This document shows positions 1 through 8,335 of a stretch of DNA of 64,000 bases, piece by piece (positions within the stretch are counted from its first letter, which is position 1; every line of letters starts with the position of its first letter). The notes beneath the pieces were generated by a model. It saw only the letters and a program-made list of their open reading frames with translations, did not search any database and was not told where the DNA came from. Origin of the DNA: CBDBBY01 sp965205055. GTDB taxonomy: Bacteria; Pseudomonadota; Alphaproteobacteria; Rhodobacterales; Rhodobacteraceae. The stretch spans positions 620,001 through 684,000 of the forward strand of contig OZ242030.1 of the NCBI GenBank assembly GCA_965205055.1, written 5' to 3'. The position numbers and the translations under genes were made by a program.

Positions 1-427
1 GGAAGGCAGGGCGTACGCCTATCTTCTTGCGGGATGCTTTGCGCACTTCATCGCTCGGCTGCCCGGACTGGCGAACACACACCTGTTTGGCGATTCAGAA
101 ATTTCGTTCATTGCCGCATCCTCCGGGAATTTCCTCGGCTTGGTCGTCTTCGGACCGTTCCTGTTCTACCTCTTGGCTTGCGTCGCGAATTTGCTGGCGA
201 GACTGGCAAATCGCGGATGCAGCTGGAGAAATTCCAGGGTCGTTTTGTTTTGGGCTTTTTTAGCGGTTTCGCCGCTTGCCTTGTTCAATGGAATCGCGAG
301 CGCTGCAATCGGAATCGAAGCGCTATCCTGGATTTTGCAAGCCGCGCAAGGATTGGCGTTTTTGCTTTTTTGGGTGCTGGGCATGTCGGTGGCGTCGACT
401 TATTGCAAGAATTCTGAATATTCCTAA
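1..427 (+). CDS. YIP1-family membrane protein, C-terminal part (5' end outside window)
   Basis: The frame is open from the window edge to a stop at 427, giving about 141 residues with no start visible. The translation is strongly hydrophobic, with at least three membrane spans and an ARLPGLA loop after the first one. The pattern resembles the YIP1-like membrane proteins that occur as adjacent pairs in alphaproteobacteria, often near suf genes. A second YIP1-like gene lies at 10700-11269, so the two may be a separated pair. Function is unknown. The family call rests on hydropathy and recollection of the family, not on a catalytic motif. Confidence 0.55.
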   Translation, partial: EGRAYAYLLAGCFAHFIARLPGLANTHLFGDSEISFIAASSGNFLGLVVFGPFLFYLLACVANLLARLANRGCSWRNSRVVLFWAFLAVSPLALFNGIASAAIGIEALSWILQAAQGLAFLLFWVLGMSVASTYCKNSEYS

Positions 428-696
428 ACAAGCGATTGCGGTGTCGTTCGAGCTACAATTTCGGCCCGGCGCCGATGTCGGACGGGCCGCCGCCAGCCGA
501 ACTGAACGCCGAGAGCCTTGGGCCAAATCGGCAGTTCACGGCGTCGGCTGGAGTCCGGAAACCCGAATTCATCGGATCGACCGGGTCGCGGCGCTGCGAA
601 CATTCAGCCCATCGGCATATCTGCATAAGCGTTGTGAACCAGCCGCCCGACATTCGGTCGCTGATTGTCCGAAAAAGGGTCTGGACTATCTTGAGT

Positions 697-1341
697 TCAA
701 TCCTTCAGCCGCCGCCTTACGTATTTTGTGACGGCGCTGGTCAACTTGTCCATGTGATCGCTTTCAAAAAAGTGGCCGGAGCCCTGCACGGTTTCGTGCG
801 TGATGGTAATCCTGCGCTGCTCCTTGAGCTTGGCGACGAGTTCGCCGATATCTCTGGGCGGAACGATGCGGTCGGCGGTTCCGTTGATGATCATGCCCGA
901 AGACGGGCAGGGCGCAAGAAACGAGAAATCATACAAGTTCGCCGGCGGAGCCACGGAAATGAACCCGGTCACTTCAGGTCGCCGCATCAGGAGTTGCATT
1001 CCGATCCACGCCCCGAACGAAAACCCAACCACCCAGCAGTGCTTGGTGTTCGGGTGGTGCCCTTGCAGGAAGTCAAGCGCTGCCGCGGCATCCGACAGCT
1101 CGCCGACTCCCTCGTCGTATTCGCCCTCGCTTCTGCCGACGCCGCGGAAGTTGAAGCGCAGCACCGCGAATCCCATGTTGAAGAAACAATAGTGCAGATT
1201 GTACACGACCTTGTTGTTCATCGTTCCGCCGTAACTCGGGTGCGGATGCAGAACGACAGCGACGGGTGAATCTGCGGCGGGTTGCGGGTGGTATCGCCCC
1301 TCCAAACGCCCATCCGGGCCGGCAAAGATAATTTCTGGCAT
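697..1341 (-). CDS. Alpha/beta hydrolase of the small dienelactone hydrolase-like type
   Basis: The product has 214 residues and the full single-domain alpha/beta hydrolase layout. The HPHPSYGGTM motif near residues 32-41 forms the oxyanion region. The nucleophile elbow GFSFG places Ser108, Asp157 lies in NGTADRIVPP, and His190 lies in GSGHFF. This is the family usually annotated as an alpha/beta fold hydrolase of unknown substrate. It is transcribed away from the iscR-suf operon, and the 164-bp gap between them holds the suf promoter. There is no signal peptide, so it is probably cytoplasmic. The substrate cannot be read from the sequence. Confidence 0.85.
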   Translation of the reverse strand: MPEIIFAGPDGRLEGRYHPQPAADSPVAVVLHPHPSYGGTMNNKVVYNLHYCFFNMGFAVLRFNFRGVGRSEGEYDEGVGELSDAAAALDFLQGHHPNTKHCWVVGFSFGAWIGMQLLMRRPEVTGFISVAPPANLYDFSFLAPCPSSGMIINGTADRIVPPRDIGELVAKLKEQRRITITHETVQGSGHFFESDHMDKLTSAVTKYVRRRLKD

Positions 1342-1386
1342 GTTTGAGTTGCTGGCTGCCTCTTTTAAGCGTCTGTGCTGCTCGCG

Positions 1387-1415
1387 TTGACTAAATGCGG
1401 CACGTTGTTTAGAAT
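1387..1415 (+). promoter_or_regulatory. Sigma-70 type promoter of the iscR-suf operon
   Basis: TTGACT at 1387-1392 and TAGAAT at 1410-1415 are separated by 17 bp, a near-consensus vegetative promoter. It points into the iscR-like gene, whose GTG start is about 90 bp downstream. The -10 hexamer lies inside the palindrome at 1408-1424, so a protein bound there would block RNA polymerase. Confidence 0.7.
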
Positions 1416-1424
1416 CATTCTAAA
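1408..1424. promoter_or_regulatory. Candidate Irr iron control element (ICE) overlapping the suf promoter
   Basis: TTTAGAATCATTCTAAA is a perfect palindrome with 8-bp arms around one base. It matches the iron control element form TTTAGAA-N3-TTCTAAA recalled for the heme-sensing regulator Irr of alphaproteobacteria. It covers the -10 hexamer of the iscR-suf promoter, which suggests repression. Irr binding is inferred from the motif; no irr gene is visible in the window. Confidence 0.6.
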
Positions 1425-1505
1425 GTAATGGGGCCGGGCCGGTTGCCGGACTCGAGACCATTAGTTCAAGGTCGATCTCGTGTCAACAAATGCGACGGTA
1501 GTTCA

Positions 1506-1964
1506 GTGAGGCTTAGCACCAAAGGAAGATACGCGATAACCGCACTGGCGGATCTTGCGTTGCTGGACTCGCCAAGCTCGGTCTCTCTGCCTCAGATCGC
1601 CGAAAGGCAAAATATTTCTTTGGCTTACTTGGAACGACTATTCATCAAGCTGCGCAAGGCCGGTCTCGTGGTTTCCGCGAAAGGGCCCGGCGGCGGATAC
1701 AGGCTCGCAAGAAGCGCCGACAAAATCAGAGTCTCCGAGGTGCTGGCGGCGGTGGACGAAGACATCGAAGTTACGTCGCCGCACGCGAGTGCGGCCGGCG
1801 GCGTGTCAGGAACGCAAGCCCAATCGCTAACCAACAGGCTTTGGGAAGGTTTGTCTGCGCAAGTTTACGTCTTTTTGCACGGCATTAGCCTGTCGGACAT
1901 CATATACAACCAGCTCACGCCCTGTCCGGCTGTACCCAATCTGCTCCGCGTAGTGGACGAGTGA
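1506..1964 (+). CDS. iscR: Rrf2/IscR-family transcriptional regulator lacking the cluster cysteines
   Basis: The product has 152 residues from a GTG start chosen because MRLSTKGRYAITALADLA is the normal family N terminus. A winged-helix domain covers residues 1-80, with the wing KGPGGGYRLAR. In E. coli IscR three cysteines after EDI hold a [2Fe-2S] cluster. Here the segment reads EDIEVTSPHASAAGG and contains no cysteine up to the conserved LTNRLW. The only cysteine lies near the C terminus in LTPCPAV. Rhodobacter IscR is known to work with a reduced cysteine set, so a regulatory role remains plausible. The stop overlaps the next start as GTGA. The gene leads the suf operon, so autoregulation is likely. 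Confidence 0.85.
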   Translation: MRLSTKGRYAITALADLALLDSPSSVSLPQIAERQNISLAYLERLFIKLRKAGLVVSAKGPGGGYRLARSADKIRVSEVLAAVDEDIEVTSPHASAAGGVSGTQAQSLTNRLWEGLSAQVYVFLHGISLSDIIYNQLTPCPAVPNLLRVVDE

Positions 1965-3070
1965 CTCATTCACGCGCCTATTTGGACTGGAACGCGACGG
2001 CTCCATTGCGTCCTGAAGCCAAGGCTGCCATGACTTCGGCGATGGACTTGGCGGGCAATCCGTCTTCCGTTCATATGGAAGGCAGAAAAGCGAAGGCGGT
2101 GTTGGAGCAGGCCCGCGCGCAAGTCGCCCGAGCATGTTGCGTCGATCCGGAAACGGTGATTTTTACCTCCGGATCATCAGAAGCTTCTGCGTTGGCGCTC
2201 GCGGACCGGAATCTTGTTTCCGCCCCGATTGAGCATGATGCGGTTCTTGCTTGGACAAGACCTGAACTGCCTGTCAGCCAAACGGGGATTGTTGCCGTCG
2301 CTGAACCCGGCGCAAGCGCTCTGCAGGTCGCGAACAGCGAAACCGGCGTGATTCAAATGATTCCGGATGGCCTTGCTGTTTCGGATGCAACGCAGGCTTT
2401 CGGCAAAATTCAGACCGCCGCGCAGATCGGCAGGACCGGAATGGTATTTCTGTCAGCGCACAAGATAGGCGGACCGAAAGGTGTCGGCGCGTTGATCTTG
2501 AAGTCGAACGAAAGACCGGCCGAGTTGATCAAAGGCGGCGGGCAGGAGTTCGGCAGAAGATCTGGAACAGAAAACATTGTCGGCATCGCGGGATTCGGAG
2601 CCGCCGCCGCGGCCGCTGCGCGTGAAGTTGCCGATGGGGCATGGGAAAGAGTGCGCGCATTGCGGGATGCGTTGGAGCATGCGCTTTTGGACGCGGCAGA
2701 GGGACTGAAGGTGTTCGGATTCGAAGCTGATCGCCTTCCAAATACGAGTTGCTTCTGCATGCCGGGCTGGAAAGGCGAATCCCAAGTTATCCAGATGGAT
2801 TTGGCCGGATTTTCCATCTCCGCAGGATCCGCATGCTCTTCGGGCAAGGTGAAGGCCAGCAGCGTATTGCCGGCCATGGGCGCTTCGCAATTCGAGGCGT
2901 CGTCGTCGATCAGGGTCTCCATAGGTCCGTCAACGACAAAGGATCAATTGATGCGTTTCGCTTCGACATGGATCGAATGTTGCAAGCGCTTCAAGTCACG
3001 AACATCGCCGTCGATCAATGTTGTTCCGGAAGCGGACTTTTCTGATCGCGGAGCGGTCATTGGAGCATGA
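1961..3070 (+). CDS. Cysteine desulfurase, NifS/IscS-like (group I)
   Basis: This PLP enzyme of 369 residues takes sulfur from cysteine for Fe-S cluster assembly. The N terminus YLDWNATAPLRPEA, the ANSETGVIQ motif, the PLP lysine in LSAHKIGGPKG and the catalytic cysteine in SAGSACSSGK are all present. The GTG start overlaps the iscR stop, and the TGA stop overlaps the sufB ATG as ATGA, so the three genes are translationally coupled. A second, SufS-type desulfurase ends the operon at 11278-12498. Alphaproteobacterial suf operons often carry both types. The protein is shorter than IscS (about 400 residues) but has every catalytic element. Confidence 0.9.
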   Translation: MTHSRAYLDWNATAPLRPEAKAAMTSAMDLAGNPSSVHMEGRKAKAVLEQARAQVARACCVDPETVIFTSGSSEASALALADRNLVSAPIEHDAVLAWTRPELPVSQTGIVAVAEPGASALQVANSETGVIQMIPDGLAVSDATQAFGKIQTAAQIGRTGMVFLSAHKIGGPKGVGALILKSNERPAELIKGGGQEFGRRSGTENIVGIAGFGAAAAAAAREVADGAWERVRALRDALEHALLDAAEGLKVFGFEADRLPNTSCFCMPGWKGESQVIQMDLAGFSISAGSACSSGKVKASSVLPAMGASQFEASSSIRVSIGPSTTKDQLMRFASTWIECCKRFKSRTSPSINVVPEADFSDRGAVIGA

Positions 3071-4590
3071 GGGATATGGACGAACTTGACGTAAGAGAAG
3101 GCGTGGACCGGGAAACGATCGAAGCGGTTCGTTCAGTCGGGGAGAAGTACAAGCACGGTTGGGAAACCGAAATTGAAATGGAGTTCGCTCCCAAAGGTCT
3201 GAACGAAAAAATCGTCAGATTGATTTCTTCCAAGAACGACGAACCTGATTGGCTGACGGATTGGCGCTGCCGCGCCTTCGCGCGGTGGAAGAACATGCGC
3301 GAACCGACTTGGGCGATGGTGGATTATCCCAAGATCGACTACCAGAATCAGTACTATTACGCCAAGCCGAAAGGCATGGAGAAACGCCCCAAATCGCTTG
3401 AGGAAGTCGATCCCAAGCTTCTGGAAACATACGATAAGCTTGGAATTCCATTGCGGGAGCAAATGCTCTTGGCAGGCGTGGAAGGCGCCGATGCCGATGG
3501 TCCTCCGCCCAGAGGAGTGGCCGTGGACGCGGTGTTTGACTCCGTGTCCGTGGGCACGACCTTTCAGAACGAACTCAAGAAAGCGGGCGTTATCTTTTGC
3601 CCGATTTCGGAAGCTGTCAGCGAACACCCTGAGCTTGTACGCAAGTATCTAGGTTCGGTTGTCCCAATTACCGACAACTTTTTCGCGACTCTCAACTCCG
3701 CCGTTTTTTCGGATGGATCTTTCGTTTACGTGCCGCCCGGCGTGCGCTGCCCGATGGAGCTTTCGACGTACTTCCGGATCAACTCGCAAAATACGGGGCA
3801 ATTCGAGCGCACTCTCATTGTCGCGGACAAAGGTTCCTACGTCAGCTATCTTGAAGGGTGCACAGCCCCGCAGCGCGATACGACCCAGTTGCACGCGGCC
3901 GTCGTCGAATTGGTCGCTCTTGAAGACGCGGAAATCAAATACTCTACCGTACAGAACTGGTTTCCGGGCGATGAGAGCGGGAAGGGCGGCATCTACAATT
4001 TTGTCACCAAGCGGGCTGACTGCCGCGGCGACAGATCCAAAGTCATGTGGACGCAGGTCGAGACCGGATCCGCAGTTACGTGGAAGTATCCGTCGTGCAT
4101 ACTGCGCGGGAACGAAACGCGAGGCGAATTTTATTCCATTGCGATTACCAACAATCATCAGCAGGCGGACACCGGCACGAAGATGCTCCATTTGGGCCGC
4201 AACTCTCGGTCACGAATAGTGTCCAAAGGGATCTCGGCGGGCAGGGCGCAGAATACGTACCGCGGATTGGTGTCCGTGCATCCTAAGGCGAAGGGAAGCC
4301 GGAATTACACTCAGTGCGACAGCTTGCTCATCGGCAATCGCTGCGGAGCCCACACGGTCCCGTATATCGAGGTGAAAAACAACTCGTCTCGCGTTGAGCA
4401 CGAAGCGACGACCTCGAAGGTAGACGATGACCAGCTGTTCTACTGCAGGCAGCGCGGTCTGGACGAAGAGGCTGCGGTGGCCTTGGTGGTGAACGGATTT
4501 TGCCAAGAGGTTCTGCAGTCGCTTCCGATGGAATTCGCGATGGAAGCGCAGCAGCTGGTTGCGATTTCGCTTGAAGGTTCGGTGGGTTGA
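3067..4590 (+). CDS. sufB: Fe-S cluster assembly scaffold SufB
   Basis: The product has 507 residues, close to the usual 470-500. SufB is the main subunit of the SufBC2D scaffold on which clusters are built. Visible family signatures are PPGVRCPMELSTYFRIN, SYLEGCTAPQRDTTQLH with the cysteine used in sulfur transfer, NNHQQADTGTKM, and HEATTSKVDDDQLFYCRQRG near the C terminus. The ATG overlaps the preceding stop. In most relatives sufC follows directly. Here sufC comes only 3.7 kb later, after a cupin, a YbjQ-like protein, an ATPase and two inverted-repeat elements, so either transcription reads through or sufCDS has its own promoter. Confidence 0.96.
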   Translation: MRDMDELDVREGVDRETIEAVRSVGEKYKHGWETEIEMEFAPKGLNEKIVRLISSKNDEPDWLTDWRCRAFARWKNMREPTWAMVDYPKIDYQNQYYYAKPKGMEKRPKSLEEVDPKLLETYDKLGIPLREQMLLAGVEGADADGPPPRGVAVDAVFDSVSVGTTFQNELKKAGVIFCPISEAVSEHPELVRKYLGSVVPITDNFFATLNSAVFSDGSFVYVPPGVRCPMELSTYFRINSQNTGQFERTLIVADKGSYVSYLEGCTAPQRDTTQLHAAVVELVALEDAEIKYSTVQNWFPGDESGKGGIYNFVTKRADCRGDRSKVMWTQVETGSAVTWKYPSCILRGNETRGEFYSIAITNNHQQADTGTKMLHLGRNSRSRIVSKGISAGRAQNTYRGLVSVHPKAKGSRNYTQCDSLLIGNRCGAHTVPYIEVKNNSSRVEHEATTSKVDDDQLFYCRQRGLDEEAAVALVVNGFCQEVLQSLPMEFAMEAQQLVAISLEGSVG

Positions 4591-4635
4591 CCCCCTTCCT
4601 GGCCGACCTTCGTTCAGGCGCCCCTCACTGTCACC

Positions 4636-4667
4636 AAAGCCGAGTTGTTCCGGCATCCCGGCTTTTT
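4636..4667 (+). terminator. Possible intrinsic terminator after sufB
   Basis: AAAGCCG at 4636-4642 pairs with CGGCTTT at 4659-4665 and is followed by further T residues. The stem is short and the loop is 16 nt, so termination may be partial. It lies just downstream of sufB, before the inserted block that separates sufB from sufC. Confidence 0.4.
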
Positions 4668-5049
4668 CAGTGCGGCCAATCCCTGTGAATCTCGCCCGCA
4701 TGCGAAGCACAGGCGCTTTGCGCATGCAGCTGGCTGTGCCACGCCATTGGTTATTTGCCGCCTTGAGATCACCGAACTGAAGTGAGTGTTGCGTTATTTC
4801 ATGACTTCGAATGCGGCGGGCCGTTCAATAGCGTTGAGGGGCGGGAACAGGTCCCGATGCGGGTAGGCAACTGCGGATTGCGGCCCGCAAGGATGCTCAA
4901 TTCGATGAATATTCGGTCAGCATCCGAGATGTCGGAGAAACAGAATCTGCACTGATACGAAGTTTGCGCATGTTCGATAAGTTTCCATAGCATATCCCGA
5001 GTTTTTTGAAATGCAGACAGGAATCATTGCCAATCAGGAGGTCGTCGAA
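4668..5049. other. Intergenic stretch without a recognised gene
   Basis: No coding frame with a family resemblance or good start was found between the sufB terminator-like hairpin and the cupin gene. An AGGAGG ribosome-binding site ends it at 5036-5041. Confidence 0.5.
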
Positions 5050-5553
5050 ATGTCCATGCGCGTGGTGAATGTGTTTGATGAGGAGGGGTTTGAAAATACT
5101 CCGGTCGATTCGAGCAAGTTTGGCTCCAGAATTGCGCCGGTCGGGCAAAAGCTGGGTCTCGAGGGTCTGGGATGCATGTTTGTGACGGTGCAACCCGGGC
5201 GGCGCGCTTTCCCGTTCCACAATCATTTGGGGAACGACGAGATGTTCGTGATCTTGAGCGGAAGCGGCACCTATCGATACGGCGACGCCGAGCATTCAGT
5301 CAAGGCTGGCGATGTCTGTGCTGCGCCTCGCGGCGGGCCTGACACGGCGCACCAGCTGATCAACACCGGCAAAGAGGAGCTGAAGTATCTGGGCATCTCG
5401 ACGATGCGCGACCCGGAGGTTGTCGAGTACCCGGACAGCGGGAAGTTCGCGGCGCTCGCGATCAAGCCGGGCCCTGATTTCATGAGAGCGCATCTTCGCT
5501 ATATCGGGCGTGCGGAGAACAGTTTGGGATATTACGAAGGCGAAGACACCTGA
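5050..5553 (+). CDS. Cupin-domain protein
   Basis: The product has 167 residues. The ATG at 5050 was preferred over an upstream in-frame codon because AGGAGG at 5036-5041 is correctly spaced. The single cupin barrel shows motif 1 around FPFHNHLGNDEMFVILSG (HxH and E metal ligands) and motif 2 around AGDVCAAPRGGPDTAHQLIN. This subgroup is annotated as a cupin of unknown function that may bind sugar or metal. It sits in the block separating sufB from sufC; no functional link to Fe-S assembly is evident. Confidence 0.85.
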   Translation: MSMRVVNVFDEEGFENTPVDSSKFGSRIAPVGQKLGLEGLGCMFVTVQPGRRAFPFHNHLGNDEMFVILSGSGTYRYGDAEHSVKAGDVCAAPRGGPDTAHQLINTGKEELKYLGISTMRDPEVVEYPDSGKFAALAIKPGPDFMRAHLRYIGRAENSLGYYEGEDT

Positions 5554-5646
5554 GGCCGCCGAAGCCGTTCTTTCCCGATTGCGCATCGCAGTGCCAAAGT
5601 CAGTCGCAGAACGATAAGGTCTGCGACGCTGGCGGCAACACGCGGC

Positions 5647-5758
5647 GGGTGCGTCTCATGATTCTTGGTCAATCACTATTGCAACCCTCGAAACACTTGG
5701 GCCGGGCGACGCGAGAGAGTGTGGAACAGACTCAATCCAAAAAACATGAGATGCACCC
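5647..5758. mobile_element. Short inverted-repeat (MITE-like) element, copy 1
   Basis: A 112-bp element is bounded by 22-bp inverted ends that match at 19 positions. The left end begins GGGTGCGTCTCATG and the right end, read inward on the other strand, begins GGGTGCATCTCATG. The interior holds no gene. No target duplication was convincing. The same ends recur at 7973-8129, 18298-18379 and 18717-18978, so this is a dispersed family. Confidence 0.6.
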
Positions 5759-5933
5759 TCGTTGCGTTGCATTGGCTGGTTCTCCGGAAGACTCGGGTCA
5801 GTTTGAACCGACATGCTGCAAGCAATTCATGCGGTTTCCGCATCGGCGTTCCGTTATGGCCTACAAATTGGCATGGTCAGACACTATTTGTAGTTGGTGA
5901 AACAAACTCGGTATTCTGAAAAGAGGCAAAATC

Positions 5934-6251
5934 ATGATCGTAACCACAACTCCCAGCCTCTCAGGCATGACCATCAGGAAGTATCACGGCGTTGTCGTGG
6001 GGGAAGCAATTCTTGGAGCGAACGTGATACGGGATCTGTTTGCGGGGATTACGGACGTCCTGGGCGGAAGATCCGGCGCGTATGAGGAAGAGCTTGGCAA
6101 AGCAAGGCGGATAGCGCTTGGAGAACTGGAAAGCGAGGCTGCCAGACTCGGCGGGAATGCGGTCGTGGGCGTTGACCTCGACTATGAAGTCATCAACAAC
6201 ATGCTCATGGTGTCCGCTTCCGGGACAGCGGTAACGGTCGAAGCTCAGTAG
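5934..6251 (+). CDS. YbjQ/UPF0145 family protein
   Basis: The product has 105 residues, the normal length of this heavy-metal-binding-domain-like family (DUF74). The GGNAVVGVDLDYEVI segment and the closing SASGTAV motif are typical. A purine-rich site, AAAGAGG, precedes the ATG. The proteins form pentamers and their biochemical role is unsettled. It belongs to the block inserted between sufB and sufC and stands alone, with 380 bp before it and about 380 bp after it. Confidence 0.85.
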   Translation: MIVTTTPSLSGMTIRKYHGVVVGEAILGANVIRDLFAGITDVLGGRSGAYEEELGKARRIALGELESEAARLGGNAVVGVDLDYEVINNMLMVSASGTAVTVEAQ

Positions 6252-6628
6252 GGGCGCCGAAGGCTATGGCGGTGCGCCGCGCGCGTTTTAGAAGCCGCCG
6301 AGGATTGGCGGTTGCGCATGGCGCGGCGGACAGTTTCTGGAAATTCGTTCATACTTGCGCCGAAACTGTCTGGCGGGACTCAGGCTTCCAACTCAAATTG
6401 CACAGCGAATTTGGGTGCATCCCAAAAAAAGGGATTCTCCTTGGAAAACTTTAATTCCATTGTCGAAATGATTGATTGTTCAGTGCAGGAAGGACTCAAA
6501 TCAGCCGGCGAACTGACCGCTTCCCGCCGACGGCGTTGGAATTGGCGCCGGTTTCGCTTACGGTTGGTCGAGCGATCCGCCATATTTGAATCGCCAGCCC
6601 CAAGACTGCGCCGATGCAGGAACCAAGC
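6252..6628. other. Intergenic stretch with one half of an inverted-repeat end
   Basis: No supported gene. At 6413-6432 the sequence GGGTGCATCCCAAAAAAAGG resembles one end of the dispersed inverted-repeat family, but no matching second end was found nearby, so it may be a truncated copy. Confidence 0.45.
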
Positions 6629-7819
6629 ATGACCGCAGGCCCAACTCTAAAGTTTACGCCCGGCGCAGGAATGACTCCGCCGGTATTGGCCGGCCGTGAA
6701 CGCGAGAAGGCCGTGATCATCGAGGCGCTTGATTACTTGGGGGAGGGATGCAATCCGGCGGCGAACATCGCTCTGATCGGCCCGCGCGGCAATGGCAAGA
6801 CGGCGCTGCTCCGATGGGTGGAGACGCATGCCGATTACTACGGAGGCAAAATCAGATGCGTAAGTCTGAGGCCCGGTTGTTTCAGGTCACATTCCGACCT
6901 CGTGGAGGCGCTCGCTGATCACGGGATGCTCGCGACCCTCTTGAGCGAAGGATATTCGGGAAGCATAAATATTCTCGGATCGGGACTCAGCCTGTCTCAG
7001 CAAGCGTCCCCGAAAAAATTGCTCGGACCCGTTCTGAAGAAAAGATGTTCAAACAGCGGTTTGGCGTTGCTGGTCGACGAGGCGCATACTTTGGATCGAA
7101 ATCCGGAAGTCGCTCAAGATTTCTTCAACGATGCGCAGGCGCTTGTCGGCGAAGGGCGGCCATTGCTGCTGATCCTCGCCGGCACTCCGGACACTTCGTC
7201 GCGCCTGAACGGGATCGAGGCGACGTTCTGGAACCGCTTGGAAAAGATCGGCATCGGGCTCCTCGACATGGAGGCTTCGCGGGAGGCGCTCCGAACGCCC
7301 TTGGAGCGGATGGGCTACCGCATCGAGTCGGACACGCTGGATCAGGCGGCCGATGCTGCGCAGCGCTATCCCTATTTCATTCAGCTTGTCGGCAGAGAAC
7401 TGCATCGGTCCGCCAAGGCCGAACCGGACAAGCTCGTCGGCGGCGACGGAATCGGCGGCGCGATCCTGGAGCACGCATCGAACGCATTCCGCATTGCGAG
7501 CAACGCATATTTCGCCGACCGCCATCATGAACTTCGGACCATCGGCATATTGTCTTCGGCCGAAGCCGTCGCGCGACTCTTCGTTGCGCAGAAGACGATA
7601 TCGATTTCCGCCGCCGCGATCAAATCGGCCATCGCCCGGAGCATTGACAAGAAGCTGGAAGACAGGGCGAAGGCAGGCGGCGGGATTGAGCCGGCTTTGT
7701 GGGCTGAGGCCAATCTTAGGAACGTCGGCTTCATTTGGAGTCAGTTCGGGAATGAAGACCGCTGCGAGCCCGGAATTCCCAGCCTGATGAACTACGTCAT
7801 CGATCGGGCGGCGAGCTGA
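6629..7819 (+). CDS. AAA-family ATPase of unknown function
   Basis: The product has 396 residues from the ATG at 6629, preferred for the AGGAA site 7 bp before it. The Walker A motif is GPRGNGKTA near residues 50-58 and Walker B is LALLVDEAH near residue 150. A TPDTSSRLN segment may act as sensor 1. The C-terminal half has no recognised domain and may be a helical effector or binding module. The architecture resembles ORC/Cdc6-like or STAND-like single-protein ATPases. No partner gene is adjacent, and a MITE-like element follows. A role in defence is possible but not shown. Confidence 0.75.
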   Translation: MTAGPTLKFTPGAGMTPPVLAGREREKAVIIEALDYLGEGCNPAANIALIGPRGNGKTALLRWVETHADYYGGKIRCVSLRPGCFRSHSDLVEALADHGMLATLLSEGYSGSINILGSGLSLSQQASPKKLLGPVLKKRCSNSGLALLVDEAHTLDRNPEVAQDFFNDAQALVGEGRPLLLILAGTPDTSSRLNGIEATFWNRLEKIGIGLLDMEASREALRTPLERMGYRIESDTLDQAADAAQRYPYFIQLVGRELHRSAKAEPDKLVGGDGIGGAILEHASNAFRIASNAYFADRHHELRTIGILSSAEAVARLFVAQKTISISAAAIKSAIARSIDKKLEDRAKAGGGIEPALWAEANLRNVGFIWSQFGNEDRCEPGIPSLMNYVIDRAAS

Positions 7820-7972
7820 AGCGAATTCGCGGACCAGCACGCCCCGATCCTCCGTCCGGAAGAAAACGGATTTGACTTCGCGCTGCCGGCGTACGAATTC
7901 AGGCATCGTCGCGATTCCGCCTTTGGGGCAAAGCGACGGAATCCGGCCGCATGTGATCGGCTGGACCGGGTT
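7820..7972. other. Spacer before inverted-repeat element
   Basis: No gene is supported here. A long minus-strand frame runs antisense through this spacer and the ATPase gene but shows no family resemblance. Confidence 0.4.
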
Positions 7973-8129
7973 GGGCGCATCCCAAATTTTTCGGTCAGAC
8001 AGCTGCGGCGCGGCTGTCCCTCCAATTGACGATTTCGGGCCTGCGGTTGTTTTCGAAGCGGCGAACAAGGCACCGCCTTCGGCTTTCGACCGGCGGCATC
8101 CCGCCTGCCCGAAAATATGGAACGCGCCC
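7973..8129. mobile_element. Short inverted-repeat (MITE-like) element, copy 2
   Basis: A 157-bp element has ends GGGCGCATCCCAAATTTTTC and, inverted, GGGCGCGTTCCATATTTTCG. Its left 90 bp, including CTCCAATTGACGATTTCGGG, align with a stretch at 17116-17206, which lacks a clear right end. It lies 200 bp upstream of sufC, at the right side of the block that splits the suf operon. Confidence 0.6.
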
Positions 8130-8335
8130 GGCGAATTGGCTTTCGAAGGTTTTCGCTGGCAACAACGGCGACTCGCTCGCGCCGCGTTGCTTCTCAATTC
8201 TTCGCTGATGAGTGTCTGAGTTGAAGCTTGCGCGGCAAAAGGGTAACGGGAGCGGGATATTGAATCAGCAGGTTGCCCAAGCTTTCGGGTTGTGAGCGGA
8301 CGGCCAATTCGGATGAACGGAGGCGCGGTAAATTA

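Noticed and set aside
4985..5012. Additional end of the inverted-repeat element family
   Set aside because: Only GCATATCCCGAGTTTTTTG resembles the consensus, several defining bases differ, and no partner end was found.
7049..8197. Minus-strand frame of 382 codons antisense to the AAA ATPase
   Set aside because: Its composition is that of a reverse-frame shadow, it has no family motif, and it runs across the inverted-repeat element.
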